Source of the DNA: Candidatus Thorarchaeota archaeon
GTDB lineage: Archaea; Asgardarchaeota; Thorarchaeia; Thorarchaeales; Thorarchaeaceae
Assembly: GCA_029855935.1 (NCBI GenBank)
Contig: JAGSHN010000032.1
Span: 40,756 to 104,755, forward strand
Length of the DNA stretch: 64,000 bases
Reading direction: 5' to 3'
This document shows positions 24,943 through 33,740 of the stretch, one piece after another (within the stretch, counting starts at the first letter, position 1; every line of letters starts with the position of its first letter). A program made the position numbers and the translations under genes. Below the pieces are notes generated by a model that was given only the letters and a program-made list of their open reading frames with translations, had not been told where the DNA came from and ran no database searches.

Positions 24943-26058
24943 ATGCGTCTGGAAGAGTTCAGTCTTGAGCGCATTCAGTCTGTCTGGGAGCACATCGTGG
25001 AGATCAATCTTGCCGAGAGTGGGATTGAGCCACTCCGCCTCGGAAACCTGATGGATACGTGTGAGCTCCGGGACGTCAGACTAGGCTATCCTCAGACCAA
25101 CGGCGGGTTGGAGCTGCGACGGAACATCACCAGTCTGTTTACTGGTGCGACAGAGGAACATGTCTTGGTGACGAATGGCGGTTCTGAGGCCAACAACGTG
25201 GCTCTCTGGTGGTTGCGTCACGAGAATCCCGACCGTGACCACATTCTTGTGGAGCTTCCGAACTACATGCAGATCTGGGGTCTCGCCGGCTCGTCAGGAC
25301 TGAGGAGAGATGCCTTCTGGCTCAGAGAAGACGGCGGGCAATGGCGGTTGGACATCGAGGATCTGAAGGAGAAGGTCACAAAGAAGACACTGGCAGTGAC
25401 TCTCTGTACGCCGAACAATCCCACTGGCTCAGTGCTCAGTGCGGAGGAGATTCGCGCGGTCGTGGAGATTGCCGAGGACCACGGCGCGGTAGTGCTGTCG
25501 GATGAGGTGTACCGCGGTGCAGAGCTGAGAGGCGGTATGTCGCCATCTGTATGGGAACATGGTGAGAACGTACTCATCACCGGCGGCCTCTCGAAGGCCT
25601 ATGCTGTTCCGGGCCTGAGAGTCGGCTGGATTGTGGCAAGGAACGAAGAGTGGGCGAGACAGCTCTGGGCATACACGGACTACACGAGCATCAGTCCGTC
25701 CCTGCTGGGTGATCTGCTTGGCACACTTGTCCTCGACCCGGTGCATCGCGACCGCATCCTGGAGCGGAACAGGAGAATCCTGCGTGAGAACTGGGCGGTC
25801 GTTGAGGACTGGCTGGAGTCAAATGATGACATACTGCACTGCATTCCTCCCCGTGCCTCGGCCGTATGCATTGTGAGATACGACCTTGACATAGGCTCGG
25901 AGTCGCTCGCCCAGAGGCTGATTCGCGAGCGGAACGTACTGATCGCTCCGGGTGATCACTTCCTTCTTCCTCATCGCATCCGCATAGGATACGGTCACAA
26001 CAGAGAGCAGCTCGAGGAGGGCCTGCGCAGGGTGACGGAGACGCTGCGGGAGCTGTAG
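24943..26058 (+). CDS. PLP-dependent aminotransferase, class I/II
   Basis: A 371-residue fold-type I aminotransferase. TNGGSEANNVALWWL is the phosphate-binding loop, LCTPNNPTGSVLS holds the conserved NNPTG, VVLSDEVYRGAEL gives the ring-stacking Asp/Tyr, GGLSKAYAVPGLRVGW gives the PLP lysine (residue 218), and HRIRIGYGHN has the carboxylate arginine. It transfers an amino group between an amino acid and a keto acid; exact substrates are not readable. The ATG at 24943 is chosen from the TATA box position. Confidence 0.85.
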   Translation: MRLEEFSLERIQSVWEHIVEINLAESGIEPLRLGNLMDTCELRDVRLGYPQTNGGLELRRNITSLFTGATEEHVLVTNGGSEANNVALWWLRHENPDRDHILVELPNYMQIWGLAGSSGLRRDAFWLREDGGQWRLDIEDLKEKVTKKTLAVTLCTPNNPTGSVLSAEEIRAVVEIAEDHGAVVLSDEVYRGAELRGGMSPSVWEHGENVLITGGLSKAYAVPGLRVGWIVARNEEWARQLWAYTDYTSISPSLLGDLLGTLVLDPVHRDRILERNRRILRENWAVVEDWLESNDDILHCIPPRASAVCIVRYDLDIGSESLAQRLIRERNVLIAPGDHFLLPHRIRIGYGHNREQLEEGLRRVTETLREL

Positions 26059-26088
26059 GGTCTGCAGAGGGGATGTACTCCTTCAGGT

Positions 26089-26616
26089 CTATGCATCGGC
26101 TCCTGTTCCGTCATCGTCTGGGTCGCTGTCATCATCATCCTCTATGGCGAACTCGTCGAGTGGTGAATAGAGGTGTCCATAGAATGTCGGCGGTGATCTC
26201 TCCTCCTCGTCGAGTTCAAGGCCCTCTGTATCGGCTATCTCGCGTCTGAGCGTGTACGACAGGGCGCCGTTCCATTCAAGATACTTGTTCAGGTCCCTAG
26301 AGATTCGTCCCTGAAACGCCCCGCACGGTCCTCCGCAGAAGACCATCTCACCACGGACCTGGAGATTGCCACCGCACCATCGGCATACCGCGGGATGGCC
26401 GTGCGCGTAGATCACACCATTGACAAGACGACCGAGAAAGACGGTCCCGTCGAACTCGCACACTATCCGACTCTGGTCATCTGTGAGTGGTGTCCAGATG
26501 CCACTGTTATCTGATGCGGTGCCCATCGACGGGCAGATAGAATGGGCTGTCGGTCCGTCATCATCATTGCCAAAGTCCGTGAGACGCGACTGCACCGATC
26601 TGCGGTCCCTATGCAT
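26089..26616 (-). CDS. Small zinc-ribbon protein of unknown function
   Basis: A 175-residue protein. The middle has CRWCGGNLQVRGEMVFCGGPCGAFQGRISRD, four or more cysteines in two pairs, which reads as a zinc ribbon. The flanking VCEFDGTVFLGRLVNGVIYAHG is beta-rich. The C-terminus is a very acidic tail (EDDDDSDPDDD). I do not recognise the family. A TTTATC box at 26640-26645 (minus strand) lies 24 nt before the ATG at 26616, indicating a leaderless message. Confidence 0.6.
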   Translation of the reverse strand: MHRDRRSVQSRLTDFGNDDDGPTAHSICPSMGTASDNSGIWTPLTDDQSRIVCEFDGTVFLGRLVNGVIYAHGHPAVCRWCGGNLQVRGEMVFCGGPCGAFQGRISRDLNKYLEWNGALSYTLRREIADTEGLELDEEERSPPTFYGHLYSPLDEFAIEDDDDSDPDDDGTGADA

Positions 26617-26686
26617 ACCATCAGGTCTCGACTGGGACTGATAAACACCACATCAGTCAGCCCCATAAGACAACACCACACACAAC

Positions 26687-26694
26687 TTTATCTT
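26687..26694 (+). promoter_or_regulatory. TATA-like box of the TRASH-domain gene
   Basis: TTTATCTT, 33-40 nt before the ATG at 26727; predicted transcription start about 26715. It is back to back with the box of the divergent zinc-ribbon gene. Confidence 0.5.
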
Positions 26695-26726
26695 GAAAGT
26701 CCCCGATACCCCACTGAGTGATTGAG

Positions 26727-26903
26727 ATGAGCGAGAAGATAAAGAAGTTCGTAAGTGTCCTTGCCGGGAAGCTTGACATCACCTGTGACGAGTGCGGTGG
26801 CACGATGCGACCAGGCGGTCACTACGAGCTTGAGTATCAGGGCAAGAAGTACCAGTTCTGCTCAGAGAAGTGCATGGAGGCCTACGAGGCCAAACTGTCA
26901 TAG
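26727..26903 (+). CDS. Small TRASH/YHS-type zinc-finger protein
   Basis: A 58-residue protein. CDECGGTMRPGGHYELEYQGKKYQFCSEKCMEAYEAKL is a treble-clef metal-binding domain with the C-x2-C ... FCSxxC pattern of TRASH/YHS fingers, which bind zinc or sense heavy metals and often occur in archaeal regulators and transporters. Here it stands alone after a short basic helix (SEKIKKFVSVLAGKL). The ATG at 26727 fits the TATA-like box; three more codons up to 26718 are possible. A strong terminator follows. Confidence 0.7.
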   Translation: MSEKIKKFVSVLAGKLDITCDECGGTMRPGGHYELEYQGKKYQFCSEKCMEAYEAKLS

Positions 26904-26927
26904 ACTCTGAACTTGTCACCAACATAC

Positions 26928-26969
26928 GGGAGGGGGACCACTGGCACCCCCTCCCAAAACGTATTTTTT
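26928..26969 (+). terminator. Hairpin plus T-tract terminator
   Basis: GGGAGGGGG (26928-26936) pairs perfectly with CCCCCTCCC (26947-26955), followed by AAAACGTA and six T residues (26964-26969). It lies 25 nt after the TRASH-domain gene. Confidence 0.7.
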
Positions 26970-27243
26970 CCCCGAAATCGCTGCCGAACGAGCCACGCGA
27001 GATGTGCTCTGTGAGTGCTGATTTTCCAAACGAAATGCCAACCAGGTTGGCACGTCCACAGAGCAGGCCTCACGTGCTACCGTTGCCTCTGGTTACGGAG
27101 GTATCTCTCTCAGTGGAACTTTCGTCTTCCTCACCAATACCCGACCTGCTCGCGTCCGACAAAAAGGTATTTTAGAAAACAGATAGCCGACACTCAAGCA
27201 AGTGTCTTGAAGGGGAGTAGGAACTCTGACGACACCCATTGAG
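26970..27243. other. Non-coding region before the restriction gene
   Basis: No convincing gene. A TATA-like TATTTTAG near 27168 is suitably placed for the restriction endonuclease gene starting at 27244. Nothing else stands out. Confidence 0.4.
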
Positions 27244-27940
27244 ATGACGGTCGAAGAGCTTCGTCGGAAACTGCTCTACATCAAAGAGCTTGGCTGGATA
27301 CGGACTTCACGTCGGGGCGATACCGGGGTCGGCCATACTCTGGAAGGTCTGTTGGGCTACAGCGAGAATAACCTCTCTATCCCCGACTGGGGTCTGCTCG
27401 AAGTGAAGACGACCCGAAAGGCATCCGACACTCCGATAACGCTTCTCAGCAAGAGCCCCAAGTTGGTGCCGGGTCTTACAAGAAGGGACCTCCTTGAACA
27501 TCACGGCTACTTGGACAAGGGATCGCGTCAAGCACTGTATGTCGAAATCGATGCCGTGCAGCCCAACTCCAAGGGCTGGTTCACGGTTGTGGACCGGGAG
27601 AAAGGCAGAATCGATTTTCTCCACAATGATGAAGGTTGTTGCTTATCAGGATACAGAGGAGCTGGGAGCCGCGCTTGAGCACAAGGTATCGAACATGGTC
27701 CTGATAGTGGCTGAGCGAACGAGAGAAGGCCGCGATGAATTCTTTCTCTACTCCGAGGCGTTTCTGCTGGGGCAAGCGGATCTGCACCGACTACTTGAGC
27801 TCATCGAGAATGGTGCAATAATATTCCACTGGAGGATGCATCTCCGGCCAAACGGAACCGTCAGGGACCACGGTGCTGCGTATCGCATCAAGCAGTCGAG
27901 GCTTCCAGAGCTCTACTCGCGCGTAGAACGGTTGGTCTAG
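27244..27940 (+). pseudogene. MvaI/BcnI-type restriction endonuclease, single-base frameshift
   Basis: The first 130 codons match the MvaI/BcnI fold: GVGHTLEGLLGYSENN followed by PDWGLLEVKTTRK, with Asp48, Glu53 and Lys55 as the PD-ExK metal site. The C-terminal part, starting VAYQDTEELGAALEHKVSNMV and including DEFFLYSEAFLLG and DHGAAYRIKQ, continues in the +1 frame to the TAG at 27938. The shift falls near 27634-27640 (GGTTGTT), where removing one T restores DEGVAYQD. As given, translation ends at 27678 and loses the DNA-recognition part. MvaI and BcnI cut CCWGG and CCSGG; the site here is unknown. Its stop overlaps that of the convergent methyltransferase. A sequencing indel is possible. 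Confidence 0.75.
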
Positions 27941-29210
27941 ACCTTTCTCAGTATGACGATGCTCTCGGTGTGCATAGTGTCGGCCTTCAGTCCCTCGATG
28001 TTCTCAGGGGCATTCTGCCAAGGCATGCGCTTGGTCGGAATCCTTCTCGGGATTGTCAGATGCTGGGCAAGTCCTCTTGCGTCTGCAATCTCTGCAACTA
28101 TTCGGTCAGTGGGGATACGTACCCTCGCAACCATTCTGTTCCCGATGACGATACTGGCGTATCTCCCTGTCTTCAGTCTGTCGCGAATAGCGACCAGAGA
28201 TTCGGTGAGGTCCCTGAAGAAGCTGTACACATGTTGGGCACGGGTTGGGTTCCTTTCGCGAATTGCCTCGAGTGTTTCAGCAAGGGTCACACTCCCAAGA
28301 TGGGACATCTCAGACCTGTGATTGGAGCCACCAAGTCCCCTCTTGTCGACGGTTCGGACAGCGTCCTCATCAAGCCCTATCCATAGTGCTGGGAACCTGG
28401 AGTACTGACCGTACGCGACAGTGGTCCCGCTATCACCATACGGCGGCGACGTGACAACAAGATCGATACTCTCATCATCAACCGGTGCGCTGCGATTGTC
28501 AGCCTCGATCACAGCTGGCCGGTAGTACTGGTGGCCTTCGAGATATTTTACGAACTGGTCTATGAGTGAGATACATCGGTCAGCGTGCCTAACGAATGTT
28601 GCTCGAACATCGGGTCTGAACTTGGTCAGTCTCTCAGCGGACATTCGTACGATCTTGAACTCTCCCTTCTTGGCGTTGGAGACCTCTCGGACCGTCAGTG
28701 CAAGACAGAGAAGGAAGAACTCACGAACCTCTGGCGTGTTGGCCACGGCATCAATTGCGTGGCGGAGTCTGGCGAGATCTCTCTGCACGTAGGACTTGAA
28801 CCAGTACTCTATGTTTGGGATCTTGGGCACGCTAGGGCTCACATTGTCCGCAACGCTCTCTACGTGCATCATCACCTTCCGTGATGTGTCGCGTAGCACC
28901 GAGGCATCAATCGGTGTAGTCTTCACCCGGGAGAGAAATATCGCGAAGGGATTGAGGTCTGTACCTATGGACCTGCGCCCCAGCAGCATCGACTCCACAA
29001 GGGTAGTCCCTGAACCACAGAACGGGTCCCACACGAGGTCACCCTCTTGCGAGTATCTGATGATAAGCCGGCGCGCAATCTGCGGTATCATTCTCGCGGG
29101 ATACTGGTGGAAGCCATGTGTAGGTAGTTGGTGTCAGCTCCGTCGAAGGTCCAGTCATCCTGGCTCGTTGCTTCTCCCCGTCCAAACTCTGGGAGTCGAG
29201 TCCGTTCCAT
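27937..29210 (-). pseudogene. N4-cytosine/N6-adenine DNA methyltransferase, single-base frameshift near the N-terminus
   Basis: The long frame (stop at 27937, first Met at 29091) has DPFCGSGTTLVES (SAM-binding motif) and TSPPYGDSGTT, the SPPY type usual for N4-cytosine enzymes, so it is the expected partner of the restriction gene. Upstream the frame reads THGFHQYPARMIPQIARRLI back to a TGA, while the preceding sequence DDWTFDGADTNYL lies in another frame running from an ATG at 29210. Together they give the usual family N-terminus DTNYL-THGFHQYPARMIP, so one base is missing around 29119-29124. The catalytic domain alone may still be made from 29091. Error in the assembly cannot be excluded. 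Confidence 0.75.
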
Positions 29211-29393
29211 CACAACCAATCAACTCTATCAGACTACCAGCATATCAAGATGTTGTACGGTGGAACCGAGATAGGGCCCACTGGAAACGAAACAACTTGG
29301 GCTCTCCCGCGCTCCAGGGGTTGCCATCCTGTGGACCATAGATTCTTCTGGCGCGCCACTGTGACCAGTCCAAAGACTGGTCGCGAAATCCAA

Positions 29394-29732
29394 TCACTCG
29401 CCAAACTCCACGCTATCGCGAATTGTCGAGTACCGCGATAGGTCGTCCGAGTCGTCGCTGGCAGCCGCAGCCTGCTGCTGAGACACGTATCTGTCGCCCG
29501 TCCAGAAGGCTATCTCCGCTATACCGTCGTACTCTGAGAGAGGCCTATCACTGATGTCATTGCCTCTGTCGTCGACGACAATCCACTCCGAGTCCTCGCT
29601 GAGGCCGCGGAATGCCCAGCCTCTCCTCAACGCCTCACGAAAAGTGGTATCAGCTCGCCCCGAGACTATGATCTCCTGGCCTGTTTCGGGTTCCCGTATG
29701 ACCCTCTTGAGAATGGAGGGGTCGTCATCCAT
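29394..29732 (-). CDS. Unknown protein with a possible ubiquitin-like beta-grasp fold
   Basis: A 112-residue protein from the ATG at 29732, preceded by AGGGGG at 6 nt; the frame continues up to 29858 with a basic stretch of uncertain status. The order reads as strand (LKRVIREP), strand (QEIIVSGRADTTF), helix (REALRRGWAF), strand (SEWIVVDDRGNDI), DRPLSEYDGIAEIAFW. That pattern, with a Gly-x-x-Ile-x-Asp and Pro-Leu-Ser-x-Tyr segment near the end, resembles ubiquitin-like folds. No C-terminal Gly-Gly is present; the tail is acidic and Gln/Ala/Ser-rich, so conjugation is unlikely. Fold call is inference; no close family recognised. Confidence 0.5.
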   Translation of the reverse strand: MDDDPSILKRVIREPETGQEIIVSGRADTTFREALRRGWAFRGLSEDSEWIVVDDRGNDISDRPLSEYDGIAEIAFWTGDRYVSQQQAAAASDDSDDLSRYSTIRDSVEFGE

Positions 29733-30026
29733 AAATTTCCCCCTGTGAAAATTGGGCATGTCATCTCGCCTAGTGCGCCTCGACCTGATGAGGCGCGTGA
29801 CAGAACGCAGCTTCTTCCTTATCTGCCACCACGGGCGGTAGCCGCCTCGGATACGCATCTCGTCATCCCTGTCCAGTGAACAGATTGCATCAAGATATCA
29901 GTGTTTTCTCCTACCGCATCTCGGCATCGCCGCGTCTGTGGCAGAGCTCACTCTCTGCGTGCTCGTCTACACTCGGTTTCCCACGAGGAATGGGCCTTGG
30001 AACTATGCCTTGTCGTGAGCGTACCC

Positions 30027-30992
30027 TCATATGGACAGTGGGCGTACAAGTTCCAGCAGATTTAGGTCTACCTCCTTAGTCTTCGTGTAGGTGTCCACAA
30101 GAGGCGTTTCAGTGAGCCCACCATTGACCTCGCCGACCATTATCCCGGTCTTGCCGTCGAGGATGCACTTCACCGCGTGAGCGCCGAGCTTTGTGGCAAG
30201 GATTCTGTCGTATCGTGTCGGGTTGCCTCCGCGCTGGATGTATCCCAGCACCGAGACCCTGCAGTTCTCACCAACAAGTTCTGACATCCTCCTGCCAATC
30301 TCAACGGCGTTCCCAGCCTCATCGCCCTCTGCCACAATCAGGAAGACGAAGCCCTTTCCTCTCCGTCGACCCTTGATGATTGTCTCGGCGATACGCTCAA
30401 TGTCGGTCGGTGTCTCGGGAATGAGGATGTCCTCTGCCCCGCAGGCAATCCCGACGTGCAGTGCGATGGCTCCCGAGTAGTGACCCATGACCTCGATTAG
30501 AAATATCCGGTCGAAGGACTGAGCCGTGTCGCGGATCTTGTCAACCGCGTCAATGGCGTTGTTCACCGCCGTGTCAAAGCCTATGCTGAAATCGGTCCCG
30601 TACACGTCATTGTCGATTGTACCGGGGATGCCAATTATCTGGCCCGACCAGAAGCGGCTGAGCTTGTCCAGCGCCTGCATAGTGCCATTCCCGCCAATGG
30701 CGACGAGGGCATCAATCCCCTCATCTGTCAGAATCTGTGCAGCCCTGCGCTGGCCCTCCTCTCTCCTGAACTCCTCTGAGCGACCTGTCGTGAGAATCGT
30801 TCCACCACGGTGGATGATGTTCGCGACGGACCGTGCATTGAGCTTCTCAAGTCGCCTGTCGAGGATTCCCTGAAGGCCACCGTAGATTGCGTAGACCTCC
30901 AACCCGTTAAAGATGCCCACCCTGACGATTGCCCTTATACAGGCATTCATCCCGGGACTGTCGCCGCCGCTTGTCAAGACTCCTACTCGCAT
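30027..30992 (-). CDS. 6-phosphofructokinase, PfkA family
   Basis: A 321-residue enzyme of the ATP/PPi phosphofructokinase family, which phosphorylates fructose 6-phosphate. GGDSPGMNACIRA is the nucleotide loop, PGTIDNDV holds the catalytic Asp and GGNPTRYDRILA the sugar-phosphate arginine region. The Gly after GGN fits ATP rather than PPi use. Two departures: GGNGT where most have GGDGS (a Mg ligand), and MGHYSG where most have MGR. The start is set at the ATG at 30992; a TTTATG box near 31015-31020 would overlap the longer reading from 31019. Such ATP-type enzymes are uncommon in archaea, which suggests bacterial origin. Confidence 0.82.
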   Translation of the reverse strand: MRVGVLTSGGDSPGMNACIRAIVRVGIFNGLEVYAIYGGLQGILDRRLEKLNARSVANIIHRGGTILTTGRSEEFRREEGQRRAAQILTDEGIDALVAIGGNGTMQALDKLSRFWSGQIIGIPGTIDNDVYGTDFSIGFDTAVNNAIDAVDKIRDTAQSFDRIFLIEVMGHYSGAIALHVGIACGAEDILIPETPTDIERIAETIIKGRRRGKGFVFLIVAEGDEAGNAVEIGRRMSELVGENCRVSVLGYIQRGGNPTRYDRILATKLGAHAVKCILDGKTGIMVGEVNGGLTETPLVDTYTKTKEVDLNLLELVRPLSI

Positions 30993-31044
30993 ACCCGATG
31001 ATAGCGACTGGTCGCTCATAAATCAATGTGAGGGGACGTACTCC

Positions 31045-32001
31045 TCAGACGAGGTTCTTGATACGCAGGTAGACAAGGAGTGGTACAGTGATTATAAGAC
31101 TGAGTGCAACGAGAAAGACAAAGGCGAACGGCTCATTCTGAAGCGGGAGTCCCACATTCATCCCGTAGAGACTGGCAATCAGTGTGGGCACCATCACCAC
31201 AAGGGAGATGGATGTCAGTGTCTTCATGACGCGGTTGAGGTTGTGGCTCACGATGCTGTCGTAGGCATTCATTGCATTCTCAATGAGGTCCCTGTAGATT
31301 GCGCTGAGCTCGAGCTGCTGCTGAAGGTCCACCTCAAGGTCCTCAAGCCTCTCGTCGTCAAGGACCATCCTGCCAATCGAATGGAGTCTCTTCAGTCTCC
31401 GCAGCACCTTCATGTCTGCCTTCAGCGCAGCCTCCATGAACACGGCGTCACGCGAGAGCTGGAAAAAGCGGTCGAGCTGCGACGGGTATATCTCGGTGAA
31501 GATCGAGTCCTCGATGCTGTTGATTGTCGCCTCTATCACATCGAGCATATGCTCGAAAGAGCTGATGACAATCTCCCAGAGGACATAGATGACCTCTGCT
31601 GCAGTTGTGCATAGACGTATCTTTGACATCATCCTCTGCTTCCTCAGGGGTATCCTCTGATGCCTAAGGATGACGACGTCCCGGCCGTTGGTGAAGATAC
31701 CTATTGGATAAGTGGAGTACTCACGGTCCGGCTCCTCTAGGTTGACGGGCACACGCAAGACCATCATCGTGAACCTATCCTGCACCTGCAGTCTTGGCCG
31801 CTCATCGAGGTCCTGCAGGTCCCTCAGGTCGTCAAGGTCGATGTCGAAGTGTTCCGATATCTTGATGAGGTCTTCCTCACGAATCTCCTGTACCTCAATC
31901 AGGAGCGGCTCATCCGGCGCCTCTTCGAAGCTCGGGTACTCGATGCCGCTCTCTAGGGCCATTATGGAGAACACTCTCTCTGTGTCGCTGGACTTGCTCA
32001 T
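31045..32001 (-). CDS. corA: CorA-type magnesium/divalent cation channel
   Basis: A 318-residue membrane protein. A long cytosolic alpha/beta and helical domain (residues 1-250) precedes two C-terminal transmembrane helices. YGMNVGLP at the end of the first helix is the GMN selectivity signature of CorA, and the chain ends in LRIKNLV, the usual basic tail. It forms a pentameric channel for Mg2+ or similar ions. It is 26 nt downstream, on the same strand, of the start region of the phosphofructokinase gene but with its own upstream region. Confidence 0.9.
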   Translation of the reverse strand: MSKSSDTERVFSIMALESGIEYPSFEEAPDEPLLIEVQEIREEDLIKISEHFDIDLDDLRDLQDLDERPRLQVQDRFTMMVLRVPVNLEEPDREYSTYPIGIFTNGRDVVILRHQRIPLRKQRMMSKIRLCTTAAEVIYVLWEIVISSFEHMLDVIEATINSIEDSIFTEIYPSQLDRFFQLSRDAVFMEAALKADMKVLRRLKRLHSIGRMVLDDERLEDLEVDLQQQLELSAIYRDLIENAMNAYDSIVSHNLNRVMKTLTSISLVVMVPTLIASLYGMNVGLPLQNEPFAFVFLVALSLIITVPLLVYLRIKNLV

Positions 32002-32114
32002 CGAGAATACCCAGATGTCTTCTGCGAACGGCGAGTTATGAATCTGACTGAGGCGCGTACATCAGCTGCGAGATGAGTGTGACAAGCGTTGCCCCTCGGA
32101 GTCGCTCTTGGGGG

Positions 32115-32675
32115 TCACCATCTGTCCCAGTGGGCAATCTCAGACAAGTCTCTCCTCGACTTGGGCGCGTACTCCTTCGCCTTTGTTTCCTCGTCCAAGG
32201 TCGCAGGATCTGCTGGATGGCCGAAGAAGACCACCGTGACGACTCGGTATTCCTCTGGTATCCCGAGTGTGGTCTTCAGTCTCTCCTCGTTCCATCCTGC
32301 GGTGGGATGGCCCATCAGACCCACGTGCACGGCCTGCAACAGCATGTTCTCTACAGCAAGGCCCACGTCCATCATATGATACGGTAGGCCATGTGCCCCG
32401 CAGCCACCATCCTCCCGGGTCGCCACCACGATCATCAAGGGCGCGTTCTTTGCCCATGCGTTGCCTCTGCTCAGTGCCTCGTGGGCCTGCTCCAGAACCT
32501 CTCTGCTACGGATCACGACAAAGTCCCATGCCTGTGTGTTCGCGCAGGACGGGGCGAGTCTTCCAGCCTCAAGGATCAGTCTGACATCATCGTCGGAGAC
32601 CGGAGTATCTGAGAACGCACGACCGCTTCGTCTGTGCACTATCTCGGGTAGCAAACTCTTCTCCATGTTGGGCAC
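32115..32675 (-). CDS. Nitroreductase-family flavoprotein
   Basis: A 186-residue FMN enzyme. HRRSGRAFSDTPVSDDDVRLILEAGRLAPSCANTQAWDFVVI is the FMN-binding start, DVGLAVENMLLQAVHVGLMGHPTAGWNEE the dimer helix region, and VVFFGHPAD the late flavin contact. These enzymes reduce nitro groups, quinones or enones with NAD(P)H. Length is normal. The start is a GTG at 32675 or the ATG at 32666. About 110 nt separate it from the corA gene start. Confidence 0.88.
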   Translation of the reverse strand: MPNMEKSLLPEIVHRRSGRAFSDTPVSDDDVRLILEAGRLAPSCANTQAWDFVVIRSREVLEQAHEALSRGNAWAKNAPLMIVVATREDGGCGAHGLPYHMMDVGLAVENMLLQAVHVGLMGHPTAGWNEERLKTTLGIPEEYRVVTVVFFGHPADPATLDEETKAKEYAPKSRRDLSEIAHWDRW

Positions 32676-32948
32676 CAGGTCCTCAGTATGTGCTGTGCTC
32701 GGGATATGGCTTGTGGTGCAGGCTATGGCACGAGGGGACTGCCGGGCGTCTATGCCAATTTGCGTTGCGCGTGTTCAAGGTGACTCATTGCTGTGCGGAG
32801 GCCCCAGCGAGAGCACGAGAAGACGGAGCACGGAGCACACACTTGGGCGACAGTGTTGGCATGTTGGGCTGAGTATGCTGGGTGTCGGCTATGGCCAACT
32901 GGGGGTCCTCTGCTGACGAGCACAGTCACTGGGGCCAGAGCCGCCTGT

Positions 32949-33392
32949 TCAGCCTTGACTGGCCTGTACGCCATAGATGATGCCGGCAAGTATTCCGAAC
33001 ACCCCGGCCAGGACAGATGGGCCAACGATTGCTATCGCCGCCGCGTCGCCTATGCTGTAGGAGAGCAGATCAGCGTAGAGATAGGCTATCACAAGTATCA
33101 GTATACCCATCCCACAGCCGCACAGCGGTGCGGCGTCCGTAAACTGGCCCGTGGACCTACCGACGATGACAGGCCGTCCGGCATAGTCATACTCGTCCGA
33201 GTAGCGGTAGACGGGTGCCTGTGCACCAGTTGCCGCACTGTATGCGCCGTAGAACATAATGAACGCGAATATCACCGAGAGCACGGCGGCGGTGACATCA
33301 TCTTCGTATACCGCCAAGGCCACACCCGCCTGGGCCAGCAGCAGGAGCCCAGAGAGCACAAAGAAGAATGCACTCAACTTTGAACCAGCCAT
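32949..33392 (-). CDS. Small four-helix membrane protein of unknown function
   Basis: A 147-residue protein from the ATG at 33392, with GGGAAG about 6 nt upstream; the frame extends to 33482 but with poor sequence. Four hydrophobic stretches are seen: SAFFFVLSGLLLLAQAGVALAV, AAVLSVIFAFIMFYGAYSAA, CGMGILILVIAYLYADLL and AIAIVGPSVLAGVFGILAGIIYG. A short cytosolic or external loop has YRYSDEYDYAGRPVIVGRS. I do not recognise it. Confidence 0.6.
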   Translation of the reverse strand: MAGSKLSAFFFVLSGLLLLAQAGVALAVYEDDVTAAVLSVIFAFIMFYGAYSAATGAQAPVYRYSDEYDYAGRPVIVGRSTGQFTDAAPLCGCGMGILILVIAYLYADLLSYSIGDAAAIAIVGPSVLAGVFGILAGIIYGVQASQG

Positions 33393-33740
33393 TTCTATCT
33401 TCCCTTGACAAGACTCTTGGGATAGTCCTGATTGGCAAAGAAAGAGAAGCGAGTTCGTGACAGGTAGGGGTCGGAGAATCATCGCTCGGTACTGTGAACA
33501 TTGACAGACAAGAGTCGATGCAAGACGCTTACAATCCCTTGCTCATCAGCACTCAACCAATTGGTAAATAGAGCTGGCAATCTCGGTATTCAATCTTGTG
33601 GAACTCTAGACGCCAGAATTGGTGATGCATACTCTGGACCGGTTCGGTCACACTACGCGTTTCTTCCGGGAATGGGAGGCGACCTCGGGCGCTTGTCGCA
33701 AGCCTGTATCCCCAACGACGGATGAAGAGTTCTCCTCAGG
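33393..33740. other. Intergenic region without recognised features
   Basis: 348 nt between the start of the small membrane protein gene and the end of the ParA-like gene. No ORF with credible sequence, tRNA or hairpin terminator was seen. Confidence 0.4.
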
